Of a stretch of 64,000 bases of DNA, positions 21,982 to 32,375 are shown piece after piece (positions within the stretch are counted from its first letter, which is position 1; each line of letters begins with the position of its first letter). Under the pieces are notes generated by a model that worked only from the letters and a program-made list of their open reading frames with translations, was not told the origin of the DNA and ran no database searches. A program made the position numbers and the translations under genes. Source of the DNA: Micropterix aruncella (Eukaryota; Arthropoda; Insecta; Lepidoptera; Micropterigidae); contig OX155954.1 of the NCBI GenBank assembly GCA_944548615.1, forward strand, positions 4,603,424-4,667,423. Direction: 5' to 3'.

Positions 21982-22545
21982 CTGAAACAATAAAGAAAGT
22001 TATCAAATAATGTATTCGTCGATTCTTCTACCATACACCTACGTATTATGTGTTTGGGAGATATCAATGATGTTACCGATGTTATCATGAATAATAACGA
22101 TGAGACGTGCAATAAATCCCCTAAATTACACCGAATCTGATAATAAATATTCCAGGTTAACTAGTGGAGAAAATAAGCATCATATATACGAGTACATAAA
22201 CAAATAGGGACAGGATACATATGTCAATACGTATGTATATTTTTGAATTTAAACTTTAAAAAACCTATTCTCAAAATGAATTATATTTTATTTTCCTGAA
22301 TTTTATATATTCTCGCTTATTTTTCCCATAAGGCAATATTTAATCCACTATTCCATATTTTCGCCGTATTACCGTAAATATTTTCAAGATCTTTTGGGAA
22401 TCTGGTTGCAAATTCCAATTTACGGGAAGCCAAATTCGTCGAATATTTTTGAATCGATTCGCTCGCCACTTATTTTTGAATCGATTCGCTGACAAATCCA
22501 CAACTCTCTGAATTTATTTAAAACTACACTGTGGAATTGTAAACC
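21982..22545. other. Probable outspread intron
   Basis: Upstream-side intron sequence, AT-rich. A 14-nt duplication, TTTTTGAATCGATTCGCT-like, lies at about 22448-22490. Nothing else recognisable. Confidence 0.4.
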
Positions 22546-22548
22546 TAT

Positions 22549-23716
22549 GCTAAGCAGCACGTTGTTGCCGTTGTCGCTGAACCCCGTTTTGTGGTCGACC
22601 TTTTATAATCTTAGACATGTTTTGGAAGGGGTTTAGTTGAGGCAGAAGCAAAGGCAACGTGTGTTAGTGGACAGGTTGCTTTGCGACAGCTAAATCGTAC
22701 CTAACCTAACCTTACAGTATGTTGAGTGGCACGTTGTTGCCGTTTTCGTTGTTGTTAAATTCTAGCCATATCCTGGAAGGGGTTCAGTCGAGACAAAATC
22801 AGAGTCAAAGTGCGAGTGAGTCATAGATAAGGTCATAGTTATAGATAAACTAACCTAACCTAACCCTGTATTGACAGGCACGTTGTTGTCGTTGACGTTA
22901 AACAACGTTTTGTTGTCGACCTCATTAAAACCTAGCCATATCCTGGAAGGGGTTGTCGAGGCGAAAGCAGAGGCAGTGTGCGAGTGAGTCATAGATAAGC
23001 GTTGCGTCGCGTCGGTCAGTGGACAGTTTGCATGGCGATAGCTAAATCGAACCTAACCTAACCTTACCTAATGTTGAGAGGAACGTTGTTGCCGTCGTTG
23101 AACAAAGTTTTGTTGTCGACATTTCCACAAGCTTTTATTTACTTTGCAATCTTTTGTTTGTTAGTTTGTTTTAGTCGAATCTTGCAATCTAAATTAAAAC
23201 CACATCCTCTTATCATATGAAGTTGAAATCTGACATGTTGGTTCAGTTTCGATGTCAATGCATTTTTATGGTAATTATGATTATGCACCCAGGATCGGCT
23301 CCCGGCGAGCACGCTCTTTTACGGTCAACAGCACAGACACAAAATTTTGTATACGCATTTAATTTTGATAGCCCGTTCTAAATTTCACTATGATATGGCT
23401 GCTGCGCCCAGGGTTGGCTTATCAACGGCTAACAGCACAAACACGTCGAAATTCTGTATAGCATTCAATTATGATAGCCCGTTCTAAGTTATACTATGAC
23501 ATCGCTGCTGCACTCAGGGTTGGCTCGGGACAGAGAATTTTAATAAAAGTTTATTTTTAAAAATGTGTTACTATTAACTTATTAATTTCTAGCCATATGC
23601 TGGAAGGGGTTCAGTCGAGGCAAAAGCAGAGGCAAAGTGTGCGAGTGAGTCAGAGATAAGCATTGCGTCGCGTCGGTCAGTGGACAGGTTGCATGGCGAT
23701 AGCTGAATCGAAAGGC
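22549..23716. repeat. Minisatellite with telomere-like CCTAACCTAACC
   Basis: Units of about 150-200 bp share GGCACGTTGTTGCCGTTG, GTTTTGTTGTCGAC, ATATCCTGGAAGGGGTT, GTGCGAGTGAGTCATAGATA and CGATAGCTAAATCG. Starts lie near 22549, 22715, 22867 and 23069. Three units end in CCTAA repeats (22700-22714, 22849-22867, 23050-23066), the complement of insect TTAGG telomere sequence. The fourth unit is split; its second half resumes at 23588-23716. Confidence 0.7.
23121..23587. repeat. Insertion splitting the minisatellite, with an internal tandem duplication
   Basis: About 465 bp interrupt the fourth unit between its GTTGTCGAC and TCTAGCCATAT parts. Inside, a unit of about 118 bp is repeated twice (about 23286-23402 and 23403-23520), with CAGCACAGACAC, GATAGCCCGTTCTAA and GCTGCTGC.C.CAGG.T..GCT as landmarks. 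The origin is unknown. Confidence 0.55.
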
Positions 23717-23719
23717 TAA

Positions 23720-23955
23720 CGCTGTGATACGGTGTCGCGGAGTGCGCGGGCGGGCCGCGGCGGCCCCAGGGCCCCAGCCGCCAAATACGGCCGCAAAGCA
23801 CCGGAGTAGCAGGTAGTCGTGACCCGCAAGAAAGCAATTTCTTCATCTGCCGCCCACGACCGCGCTCCATTCTTTTAACGAATATTTAAAACGCAATTAA
23901 AACTACGTATTTCAAGATCTCGCCGAGGCTTTCGACACCGTTTCTCATGATTTTA
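23720..23955. other. No gene seen
   Basis: G/C-rich patch at 23735-23800 followed by unique sequence. No supported gene. Confidence 0.4.
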
Positions 23956-23957
23956 TT

Positions 23958-24455
23958 TTCCCGGCCCACCAACCTGCGAGGAGTAAAAGAATTGTGAATG
24001 CGCTAAAAACTCGAGATGAAGAGGGAAACATCCATTTTGAGCCCTCCAGATGAAACTCTCCCTGTGTCTGTCTGTGTATTCATCCACGATAGCGTCCAAA
24101 CGCTTAACACGATTGAGCTGAAATTTGGCATGCAGGCATCATTTGGTAATGGCAAGAGTTGAAAAGGTTGTGATTGAAATTGGTCAACCAGAGGGCGCAC
24201 TAGTCATAGTTCAATCGCGAAAATTGGACGTAGTGACTTGAAATATAATAAATAGATGCCTTGTTATGCCGAAATTACATTGTAAAATTTTGTTTGGAAT
24301 ATTTCATATACAAGCTTAGAATATTAACGCCATCTGTTGGCGCTTGGCCCAATCCCGCCATTAGCCGAGAAACGAACCGTGCCGCCCGAGGCGGTTGCGA
24401 CGGAACCATCGCTTTTCAATGAAATTATTATTCAGATGAAATCAGTGACACAATC
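23958..24455 (+). repeat. Dispersed repeat family D, copy 1
   Basis: Landmarks are CGAGATGAAGA.GGAAA.ATC, TTGAGC.CTCC, CTGTCTGTGTATTC, GATAGCG.CCAAACGCTT, GAGCTGAAATTTGGCATGCA, GGCATCATTTGGT and, near the end, GCCGAGAA.CGAACCG and TTCAGATGAAA.CAGT. Other copies are at 32376-32720, 42082-42475 and 43266-43857. The longest is about 590 bp. No termini, ORF or tail are recognised. Confidence 0.6.
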
Positions 24456-24511
24456 GATTTGTTTTAAAAGAGGAAACGTGAGCACGACTTGATCCGTAGG
24501 ATCCAGACATC

Positions 24512-24770
24512 CTAGAATAGACCGCGGGAGTGCGAAGGTGGACTGTGAATGAATGCGATAGCGGAATAGAAAGAGATAGCTGCATGTTGGCGGTGGGCCC
24601 CCTCTATCCTTGACTAGTCGCGCAAGCGCGTTTATAATTCTTTAATTGAGTATAATAATATATGTCTATAGTATGTGTACGTGTGTCCCGCGCATGCGCG
24701 ACTAAACAAGGCTGGTTTCTCTTTCTATTCCTCTATCGATTTCTCAGGCTGGTCGCGTGGTCTATTCTAG
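24512..24770. mobile_element. 259-bp MITE with imperfect terminal inverted repeats of about 65 bp
   Basis: The ends are CTAGAATAGACC (24512-24523) and its exact complement GGTCTATTCTAG (24759-24770). Similarity continues inward: GATAGCGGAATAGAAAGAGA at about 24553 pairs with GATAGAGGAATAGAAAGAGA read on the minus strand near 24736. No ORF and no clear target duplication, so the superfamily is undetermined. Confidence 0.65.
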
Positions 24771-25495
24771 TATCTATAGTAGGGTCCCGTCACACCCCGT
24801 CTTTCCAGCCAAAAAGCAGTAATAATTATCTGCGCGCGGTTTATTTTAATAGGCAATATATTAATTACGGCGATGTGAATGTAATCTGCCGAAGCGGCTT
24901 CCAAGCAATTTATGACCTAATACCATGGTTTCATGCTTAATCGCAATCTACGCATTAATACCAGCTCTCGCGGGCGCAATTAATCCGCGACGGGATTTAC
25001 GATTCGGATCTCTTCGGCAGTCTTCGGCTCGGTTAACGATTCTCCACGTGCGGTGCGCGCGCGCAGGGCGATTTCGCAAGTATTCCTCGCGACGCCTTTT
25101 TTAATGTCAACGATCCGGTTATTATTAAAATATGGTCCAAATGTGTCGGCAAAGTGTGCCATCTCGTTGGGAAACTCGTTTCGGCGGCTCATTAACCGGG
25201 CTCGCGTTCGCACGCAACACGACCAATTGAGATTTCTGCAATGAAATCAACGTGATATAATGGTATCCCCAAGAGCTGCAGGCTGGGGGGGGGGGGGGGA
25301 ACCTCAAACTCAAGAAAGATAATCATTTTTAATAAACTATTCTATATGACTTCATACTAAAATTATGATTAATTAATTTATTAAGGAAAACATACAGGGC
25401 TACAAAAATAATACAATTACAACAGGTAAATATATTAAAACGCATAAAAAACACGACTGCCCTTACAAAAAGTGATCTAGTGACGGAGATTTATT
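24771..25495. other. No gene seen
   Basis: Unique-looking sequence with a run of 14 G near 25287-25300. Open frames on both strands around 24980-25240 have no recognisable domain. Confidence 0.4.
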
Positions 25496-25499
25496 GCAT

Positions 25500-26290
25500 T
25501 TAATCTGTCCAGGGGTGCTATCATCTACCGAAGGATGGCGAACATTAAGGCGACTTGTACCCTCGACTCAGTTGCTCTCAACAAGGGTCGGGTGCTGGCG
25601 CCAAACCATTGGCGCAGATTTTAAAGCCAAGATGTTCTTCTTCTTCCCGATTTCCTCTTGCCTTGTATCTTCCCTTGAACGACCGGTTGTAATAGGCCAT
25701 ATTTTTGATAACGCATAATGTGCCCAAGATACTCTATCTCCCTTCTTATAATGGCTTTTAGAACCTCCAACGATTCACCCGCCCGTTGGAAAACTATTAC
25801 ATTTCAAACTTTGTCTCTCTAGGAAATCCTTAACATCCTTCTGTAGATCCACATTTCGAACTCTTTTACCTTCTTGCACATGGCATCTGTACACGTGCAG
25901 TAGAAAAGAAAAAACTGTAACAGCGTACCAGGCGAACGCGAAGTTGCATTTTAAGCCTTCTAACGCGTAGAAGTTTCTCCATTTTTGTGAAGGCGGCTTG
26001 AGCTTGTTCTATCCGGCACCTTATTTCAAGGCTGTTATCTCCTTGTTCGTCAACATAACAACCCAAGTATTTGTTTTTGTGGACCTTTTCTAATTTTAGG
26101 CCAAAACATATTAAGTAGGTCTGGGTCAACCAACTGTGTTTTGGCGACGGTCATACACTTGGTTTTCTTGGCGTTTATATTGAGGTCGCATTTAGCGCTC
26201 ACCGATTGAACCCTGTCCAATGATGTTTTGAATTTGAAGCAAGCAAAATAGTGTCGTCTGCATAGCTGATGTTGATAGCTTTCCCGTTTA
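25500..26290 (-). pseudogene. Endonuclease/RT-type LINE, RT to C-terminus, degenerate
   Basis: Minus-strand order with frameshifts: LGIIVNGKAINISYADDTIL (catalytic YADD, near 26240-26290), a degenerate stretch, then VHKNKYLGCYVDEQGD, LEIRCRIEQAQAAFTKMEKL, LRVRLVRCY, FEMWIYRRMLRIS, REIEYLGHIMR, GLLQPVVQGKIQGKRKSGRR and RTSWL with a tail. These are the YLG, EIRxRIExAxxAFxKM, FEMWIYRRML and GRRRxSWL blocks of a widespread insect LINE lineage. Several stops; inactive. Confidence 0.85.
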
Positions 26291-26324
26291 CTATTATACC
26301 TAATTCTTACCTAATTATACGTTT

Positions 26325-26745
26325 TTATTTATTTATTTATTTTTAGGGAAACCAACTGCTAATTATAATTTAACAAAAAGAGGAGTAGGATAACAGAGAT
26401 CCAATTAAAGGTTTTCACGTTTAAGTAACGTTGTAGAAACATATGTGACCTTTCAATTAAAGCTATCGATTAAAAATACATAAAAAATTATTCAACAATT
26501 AATGCTAAAGATGTCACTGTTCAGCTGCTGCATAGCTGAGTTAATACTGGTACAGAATATATCAAAGTCAAATCGTTTAATCAAATCATTGAAATTGTCA
26601 CTTGTTCGTCACAAAAATGCATTTTGCCTATAGTTGGTACCAGCACGAGGAACATGAAGAGCAGGGTAAATCTATTGAGATTGGAAGGATCACGGAGAAC
26701 ACGTTTTTAAATAATTTTTGAATAAATAAAAAAATAAAAATCTCT
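26325..26745 (-). mobile_element. LINE 3' end with (TTTA)n tail
   Basis: Reverse complement of the LINE 3' end at 58371-58703. The coding end on the minus strand reads LHVPRAGTNYRQNAF, a stop, then DNFNDLIKRFDFDIF. A shared 3' UTR follows, and the tail is the TTTA run at about 26325-26344. 5'-truncated. Confidence 0.75.
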
Positions 26746-27428
26746 AGGTACCTAAGCTAGGTACTTTATTATCATGTTCACGCTTTGAAGGATAATAGGT
26801 ACTGTATTATCCTTAATCAATAAAGACATAAATAAATCCTCAGCATGACAGATAATAAACACGTCGCTCATCTTCTTCCATGATAATTCAATAGTTAATT
26901 GATGCGATGCACAAACCCCGATGTTTTATCACACCCAATATATAAACTGAACCTGGCATATGGAAAATATGACAAAAAGCGGTAAAACATGACAAACGGT
27001 GGAATAAATCACGAGTCATGTCCGCGGAAGTGTGCAATCTGCGATCTAAACCACAAAAACGCATTACTGGCGCCTGGCCCGCTAGATATTGTACAATCAC
27101 GACGGGCCTTTTGCGGGCAACCATGCCTCGCGACTGTACTTTGGTTGCACGGTTCGCGATTCCAGAATTTGTACGATCACAATACTTTCCCTATCGCCGC
27201 GTCGTGGCTGATGGTGACGCTGTCGACCTAAAAACCGCCGGGTTAAACCTTGTCGACCTTACGCATCGCGCGTTGGCTGGCACAGCGCACACAGGAGTTT
27301 GTGCGATTTGGGCGGCCAAAATTAGCTTTCACTTTAACCGATATAAAACGCGTTCTTACGCTAATCCATCGTGTCATCTGGACTGCTGATGGTTCCGTGC
27401 ATGTCATCTAGCCATCATCATTTAGGGA
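26746..27428. other. No supported gene
   Basis: A 123-codon plus-strand frame (27018-27389) has no recognisable domain. The rest is unique. Confidence 0.4.
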
Positions 27429-28093
27429 GTTAATGAGCCCTTGCTGAGTTGGCCACGAAGACCCATTCTGTATAGGGTTGGTCACACTCACGGGTCAACA
27501 CCTATCCGACGGCCTCCACGCATGAAGTGCGAGCCCGGGTAGGACTCTGGCCTTATGGTTAGTTTCCCCTGGGAATCAACCTACTGGCGCTTCTGGACGG
27601 TCTGCGCACCGTGCGGCATAAGCCAATCGATTGCGCACTCTGACTAACAGTCGGGGGAGTCTGGAAGCAGTATTGTTTCCTATAGAGGGGGGGTGGTTGC
27701 GGACCTTACGGCGACTTCTCTTGAAACGACCATCGGCTACCCGATCCTGGGTGAACAGCCGGGCAAAGGACGCTGTGGTCCGCGATAGATTCGGTATACA
27801 CCGTTTCACCACATCGTAAGGGAGAGGATCGAGCAAGCGACCTCGAACTCGTAACCAATCGAGAGACCGGAGAAATCTGGTCACAATTGGAAGTAAGGGC
27901 GTGAGTGTCGGCCCGCCAGGTAACATTCCTGGCTATCTCGCGGTTAAGGCGTTGGCCTCTTACGGGCTTGTGACGTAGCTAGATGGTGGACTGTTTCGTC
28001 CCCAAGTCTTCTACGCTCACTCCAGGGAGATAGAACGACTAATCGTTAAAACTTTCTGAGGTGACAGGCTCGCCCGCTGTAGTCGACAACCCA
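27429..28093 (+). mobile_element. Family A retroposon, copy 5 (near full length)
   Basis: One of the two most complete copies. 5' landmarks: GTTAATGAGCCCTTGCTGAG and TTGGCCACGAAGACCCATTC. Middle: CTCTGACTAACAGTCGGGGG and GGTGAACAGCCGGGCAAAGG. A tRNA-like stretch, GGCTATCTCGCGGTTAAGGC then GTTGGCCTCTTACGGG, lies at 27931-27966. The 3' end is GCCCGCTGTAGTCGACAACC. The tRNA-like part resembles the D-arm/A-box side of a Ser/Leu-type tRNA; I see no matching B box. There is no poly(A). The minus strand is open for 116 codons, shared in part with the copy at 63231. Confidence 0.75.
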
Positions 28094-28940
28094 AGTATTA
28101 CCATTTGTTATTACGGTTTTATACAGAATAATGATGTTTCAATCGTAATTTTGTTGAATTACAATGAATTTTGTTGAAACTCCATTGCTCGATTATATGT
28201 ATCAACCTATTAATTACGGTTAATACGGAAATAGCAGTATACTGTATTTTCCACATGATTCATGTGTCCGACTATAACCGTACGTATTCTATTACAATGT
28301 CGTCATGTTAGAATCAATATCCCAAGGTCGCAACGTAATGAAATAACATTATGTTTAAACATTTCGACACGGTAACTACAGTCACGCCAACATCGTTACG
28401 CGTCATGTCAATTAACCTAACAGTGTGGACCACAGTCCCGAGTTATATACGTAATCCTTGTTGAAACATGCGTATTTCCGTGTATTACATCGTTTTATTT
28501 TCCCAGTGTGCGCGTATGTTTTCTAATCGAATTTTAGCCGCCCAGATCAGCCCTATGTGCGGCATGGATTGGTTTTCCGTTTAATTCTTTTTGACTATTT
28601 TTAGTGCGCCGCTTTTCGGATTGATTTCAATCCGTCACGGTGTTGCTCTTCGCTCCGAAAGCCCATTTTTATCACTTTCGCTACGCGCCGACGCGACGCG
28701 CTCCGATACTCCACATTTAGGACCAATAGCTCTACACGCGCCATCCAATCTCTCGCAACGAATCGAATGCAATAAAATGCCTTTTTATGCATTAGATCGA
28801 CTTGGCTTTGATCTTTTCATGTCTTTACATCTATAGTTTTATTAGTATTAGATCTTCTTAAAAACGATCAATATAGAAATCAAATACGTAACGTATACGA
28901 TTATATAATTATTGAATTGTATTATTATTCAGGAAACACA
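28094..28940. other. No gene seen
   Basis: AT-rich, unique-looking sequence without recognisable elements. Confidence 0.45.
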
Positions 28941-28944
28941 ATTC

Positions 28945-29130
28945 TTCTTCTTATGGTGCCTCTCCAACTAGTAAAGGTTGGCAGTCAGCTCTGCATTCTT
29001 TTTTTTTTGTCCTTCGCCAGGCAAACAATTCGGCGACACTCGTAATCCCGGTTCATTCTTGAATGTTCCGCAACCAAGATTTCCTCTTCCCTGCAATTTT
29101 TCCCATCATAATGAGTTGCAGGACATCGTA
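28945..29130 (-). pseudogene. LINE C-terminal/3' UTR remnant
   Basis: On the minus strand GKIAGKRKSWLRNIQE and TGITSVAELFAWRRT match the last coding block of endonuclease/RT LINEs (GKIxGxRxxSWLRNxxxWTG), followed by a 3' UTR and a GAA-type tail at about 28945. Only about 30 codons survive. Confidence 0.6.
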
Positions 29131-29144
29131 CCCGTCGTTACCCG

Positions 29145-29332
29145 TTGGAAGTAAGACTCCGGAAGTAACACTCCTGGCTATCTCGCGGTTAAGGCGTTGG
29201 CCTCTTACGGGTTTGTGACGGTGGACTGTTTTTTGTCCAAGTCTTCTGCTCTCACTTCAGGGAGACAGAACGTCTAATCGTTAAAACTTCCTGAGGGGAC
29301 GGGCTCGCCCGCTGTAGTCGACAACTCTAGCT
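29145..29332 (+). mobile_element. Family A retroposon, copy 6 (5'-truncated)
   Basis: Begins inside the element (TTGGAAGTAAG) and runs through the tRNA-like stretch (CTATCTCGCGGTTAAGGCGT) to the usual 3' end. Truncated at the 5' side, like copies 2 and 4. It abuts a reversed tRNA-SINE. Confidence 0.75.
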
Positions 29333-29336
29333 GTTA

Positions 29337-29433
29337 TTGCATTCGATCGACAGATTCTCTCAACTCGGTCTGGAATCGAACCCGGGACCTTACAAAGTAA
29401 GATCAGGCGACCTCACCACTATGCCACCGGGCT
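29337..29433 (-). mobile_element. tRNA-derived SINE, copy 2 (partial)
   Basis: Reverse-orientation head of the SINE. Read on the minus strand, the A box TGGCATAGTGG and B box GGTTCGATTCC are both present, followed by a short piece of body (TGTCGATCGAATGCAATAAC). Confidence 0.8.
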
Positions 29434-29439
29434 GTGTTT

Positions 29440-29511
29440 CTATTGTTTGTGAACGATTTACCAGCTGCTTCCAAGGTAGGTCAATCAATTACATATGCTG
29501 ATGATACCAGA
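29440..29511 (+). pseudogene. LINE RT sliver with YADDT, between two SINEs
   Basis: 24 open codons read LLFVNDLPAASKVGQSITYA then DDT. This is the FVNDLP...ITYADDT catalytic block of a LINE reverse transcriptase, close to the LPVGKIITYADDT block at 12991. It is cut on the left by a reversed SINE and on the right by a forward SINE. Confidence 0.65.
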
Positions 29512-29515
29512 CACA

Positions 29516-29710
29516 CGGCCCGGTCGTATAGTAGGTCGCCTGATCTTACCTTGTAAGGTTTTCGATTCCTAGCTGGGTTGTCATTTACTGTTGGGATAAA
29601 TCTAATGGAATTGCATTTCAATTCTGTCCATCGAAAGCAATAAAAAGACACACTTGGACACATGTTACACGCACGCATACATATAAATACTTCACAGTAG
29701 TATGCAATGA
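29516..29710 (+). mobile_element. tRNA-derived SINE, copy 3
   Basis: Head and most of the body; the B box is degenerate (TTTTCGATTCC), so transcription from this copy is unlikely. The body carries TCTGTCCATCGAAAGCAATA, and the end near CACAGTAG is lost. Confidence 0.75.
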
Positions 29711-29732
29711 AGCGCACGCTAAAACCTTACAA

Positions 29733-30347
29733 TTAACCCTTAAATGCATGATTATTTGTTTTGAATTAAATAAAATCGTTTATTATATGCAAATAGTCAT
29801 AGGTTACGTAAAAAATAATTTAAAAAATCAGGTAATATGATGTAGACTTTTATGTAGACTTTCAGCAATCAATAACTACTAGTATTGTTTTTGTATGTTT
29901 ATGTCAAAGAAAGCACTTCGAAAAAAAACTCTTTGTTCCAATTAATTCGCACGATACTGTAGACATTTTGCCACATACAGTATTTTCCAAAAACATTGCT
30001 TGTATTTAATAGGATTTTCAAATACAACATCAACCATTCATAGCTTACCTGACAATAGATGAGAAGTTTTTTTTTTAACAATTAGATAAATCACTCCTTT
30101 ATAGGGAACTCGATAATAGAAACTATCTCTTCAAGTAACACACTGAACTTTCATCACCCACCACATTCAAATGTCAAAAAACGATATAACTTACCCGCCA
30201 AAAGCAATGTCAACTTTTTTCTTTCACACATGATTTATTGTCTATGACTATCAACGTGCGTTCGGAAATTGACCCACTAAGGATTTTGAATAAAATTAAG
30301 TAAAAATGTATGTAGACAATTGGCAACAACATGCATTTATGGGTTAA
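29733..30347. mobile_element. piggyBac-like MITE, 607 bp, TTAA-flanked
   Basis: TTAA at 29733-29736 and 30344-30347 enclose an element whose ends are CCCTTAAATGCATG (left) and CCCATAAATGCATG (right, minus strand), 13 of 14 identical. There is no ORF. TATGTAGACTTT-like motifs repeat internally near 29840-29865, and TATGTAGACAATTGG lies close to the right end. CCC start plus TTAA indicates piggyBac-type mobilisation. Confidence 0.75.
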
Positions 30348-30795
30348 TACGAATCGCATCCAATACAATACAATCAACTACTCCAGTAGATAGGCATTCC
30401 TACACATGGATGCGTCACAAAATTAAATGCTTAAAATTTAATTATTAAAAACATAACTATCATGATAGCTGTCATGACTGTAATATTATATTCAATATTA
30501 CCTACTTTAAAATAAACAAAATATACTAATGTCATTAAATAGTAAGACAGAATAATATATTAAAATAGAAATGCAAATTCTATGTAGAATAATCAACGTA
30601 AAATAATTTTATTGACAAACCAGCAATATGCCTTCGTATTTTTTAAAGATAAATAGGTGTATACTAAATTATATGAGAATTAGAATGTCAGCTATCATAA
30701 TACCGTTATGTTAAAAATTTTACTAATTATCAACATGGAAAATAAACTCGGAATTTTCAAACTCTCTTATACCATAAATTGGGTTTCTTACCAAA
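30348..30795. other. No gene seen
   Basis: AT-rich, no recognisable element. Confidence 0.4.
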
Positions 30796-31437
30796 TCTAT
30801 ACTAATATTATAAAGAGGTAAAGTTTGTGACGTTGTAGGAAGTAATCTCTGGATCTACTGAACCGATTTTGAAAGCCAATAGAAAGCCACGTTATTTGTG
30901 AGTGTCATAGGCTATATATTAATCCGAAAAATGGAAAAACTTTTTCGTGGTAGTCGGATTTGCAAAATAAGTCGGAGAAAAAAAGGTCGAACGAAAACGT
31001 TTCTAACTAACGCTGCCTTAACGATGAGAGATATATGATTAAGTTCTAGTGAAAAGTTGTAGAGCTTCGTAATGCCTACAAAAAAGTCAGCGACAGCAAA
31101 TGTCTAAATTTTATATTTAAGTCACAAAAAGTAGTTTTTATATTAAAAAATAGTTTAAATCGTTAGGTCATGTTTATTGGTCATATTATCAACAATTATG
31201 AATTCATATCAAAATAAGTAAATTCATCGTCTTAGTGTTTAAAACAAAAGACTTTTCCCTTTTACTGCATATAATTTCCCTTTTACTGCATAAATGGTTA
31301 AAGAGATAAGACACTCACAAATAAGACACTTTCAAGAAGACACTTACATATAACTTACATATACATATAGTCAAATTGGCATGCGAATACATACATACAT
31401 ATGCAGTAAAAATATAACCCTTCTTTTGGATCAATCT
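30796..31437 (+). mobile_element. Non-autonomous Helitron, copy 1 (3' end lost)
   Basis: Starts with TCTATACTAATATTATAAAG after an A, the usual Helitron 5' end in this kind of genome. It matches the copy at 45836-47091 over most of its length (AACCGATTTTGAAAG, GTGGTAGTCGGATTTGCAAA, ACAAAAAAGTCAGCGACAGC, AATTTCCCTTTTACTGCATA) but departs near 31437, before the CTAG terminus. No Rep/helicase coding. Confidence 0.75.
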
Positions 31438-32150
31438 TGGATCTTATAATATGATCAATGTGATCAAATTATGTTCAAATTATTAAATTATGATCAAATT
31501 ATTTATAATTATCATCCCGTTGGTTTTTGATGCCGGCTTCATACAAAAGTGCCCATGGTCCTCTCTACTGGAGAATTAGCGACGTTTTATATGCAGGGCA
31601 TCACAAAGTAAGCTGGCACACATCCCTGTGCAATGTGTCGGGTGATAAACTGATAAGCGAACAAACCCGATCCGAATGTGGGTTACGAGAGAACGGATGG
31701 ACCAGACGCGGGTGACACCTGCGCCAGTCGCCGCTGATGGAGCACCAGCTCAGATGCTGAGCACGTACCGCAATACAAGCAAAGGCTACGCGATGCGCCT
31801 CGAGTCGCGCTTTACTCTCAACCGACATGACGGTCGTTAAAGTGAGGAAATAAGATCATCCGGCTCGGAGGACCATTTGGGTGACCAAATACAGTGCGAC
31901 TTTAAAAAGCCATGCAAGCGATATTTTTCAAATACTACAGTAGGCAATAAAAAAACGACAATTCTTGACAACTTATGTGCAGTTCAGTTTAGGTCATTTA
32001 TTAACACGCTTTTATTAGGTCGACCTGTATGTAACTATGTAATGGAATCTAAGGTAACTAATTTAACCATCTTCCAAGGATCGTAGCGTCATGAAAATTG
32101 GCAGCTGTATGTAGTTCTGATGACAATACAATAATATGGTACTGTCGAAC
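31438..32150. other. No gene seen
   Basis: Includes a GC-richer stretch at 31580-31830 with open frames but no recognisable domain. Confidence 0.4.
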
Positions 32151-32153
32151 TGA

Positions 32154-32319
32154 TCTGATGATGGAGTCGAAAGATATGAACTGGAACTTCATGATGGAAC
32201 ATCGTATCATAGCTGTGTTTGGACTTGGAATGAACTTTGACCACGATTAGGTTTAAAGGTCTGATAATGAAGCCGGAAGATAGGCACTGGCATTCCATGA
32301 TGGAATATCGTATCATAGC
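32154..32319. repeat. Two near-identical 60-bp blocks, 106 bp apart
   Basis: Blocks at about 32154-32213 and 32260-32319 share TCTGAT.ATG.AG.CG.AAGATA and CATGATGGAA.ATCGTATCATAGC. They probably form part of a dispersed repeat. Confidence 0.6.
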
Positions 32320-32375
32320 CCAAAAGCGTGTTTTTAGCGTTTTTTCTTTAACTATTAATTTATTACAGTATTATT

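Noticed and set aside
27018..27389. 123-codon plus-strand frame
   Set aside because: No recognisable domain, no splice context and no similarity to the transposon proteins seen here; length is within chance for a CpG-rich stretch.
27931..27966. tRNA gene in family A
   Set aside because: Only the A-box side of a tRNA is recognisable; no B box or cloverleaf closes.
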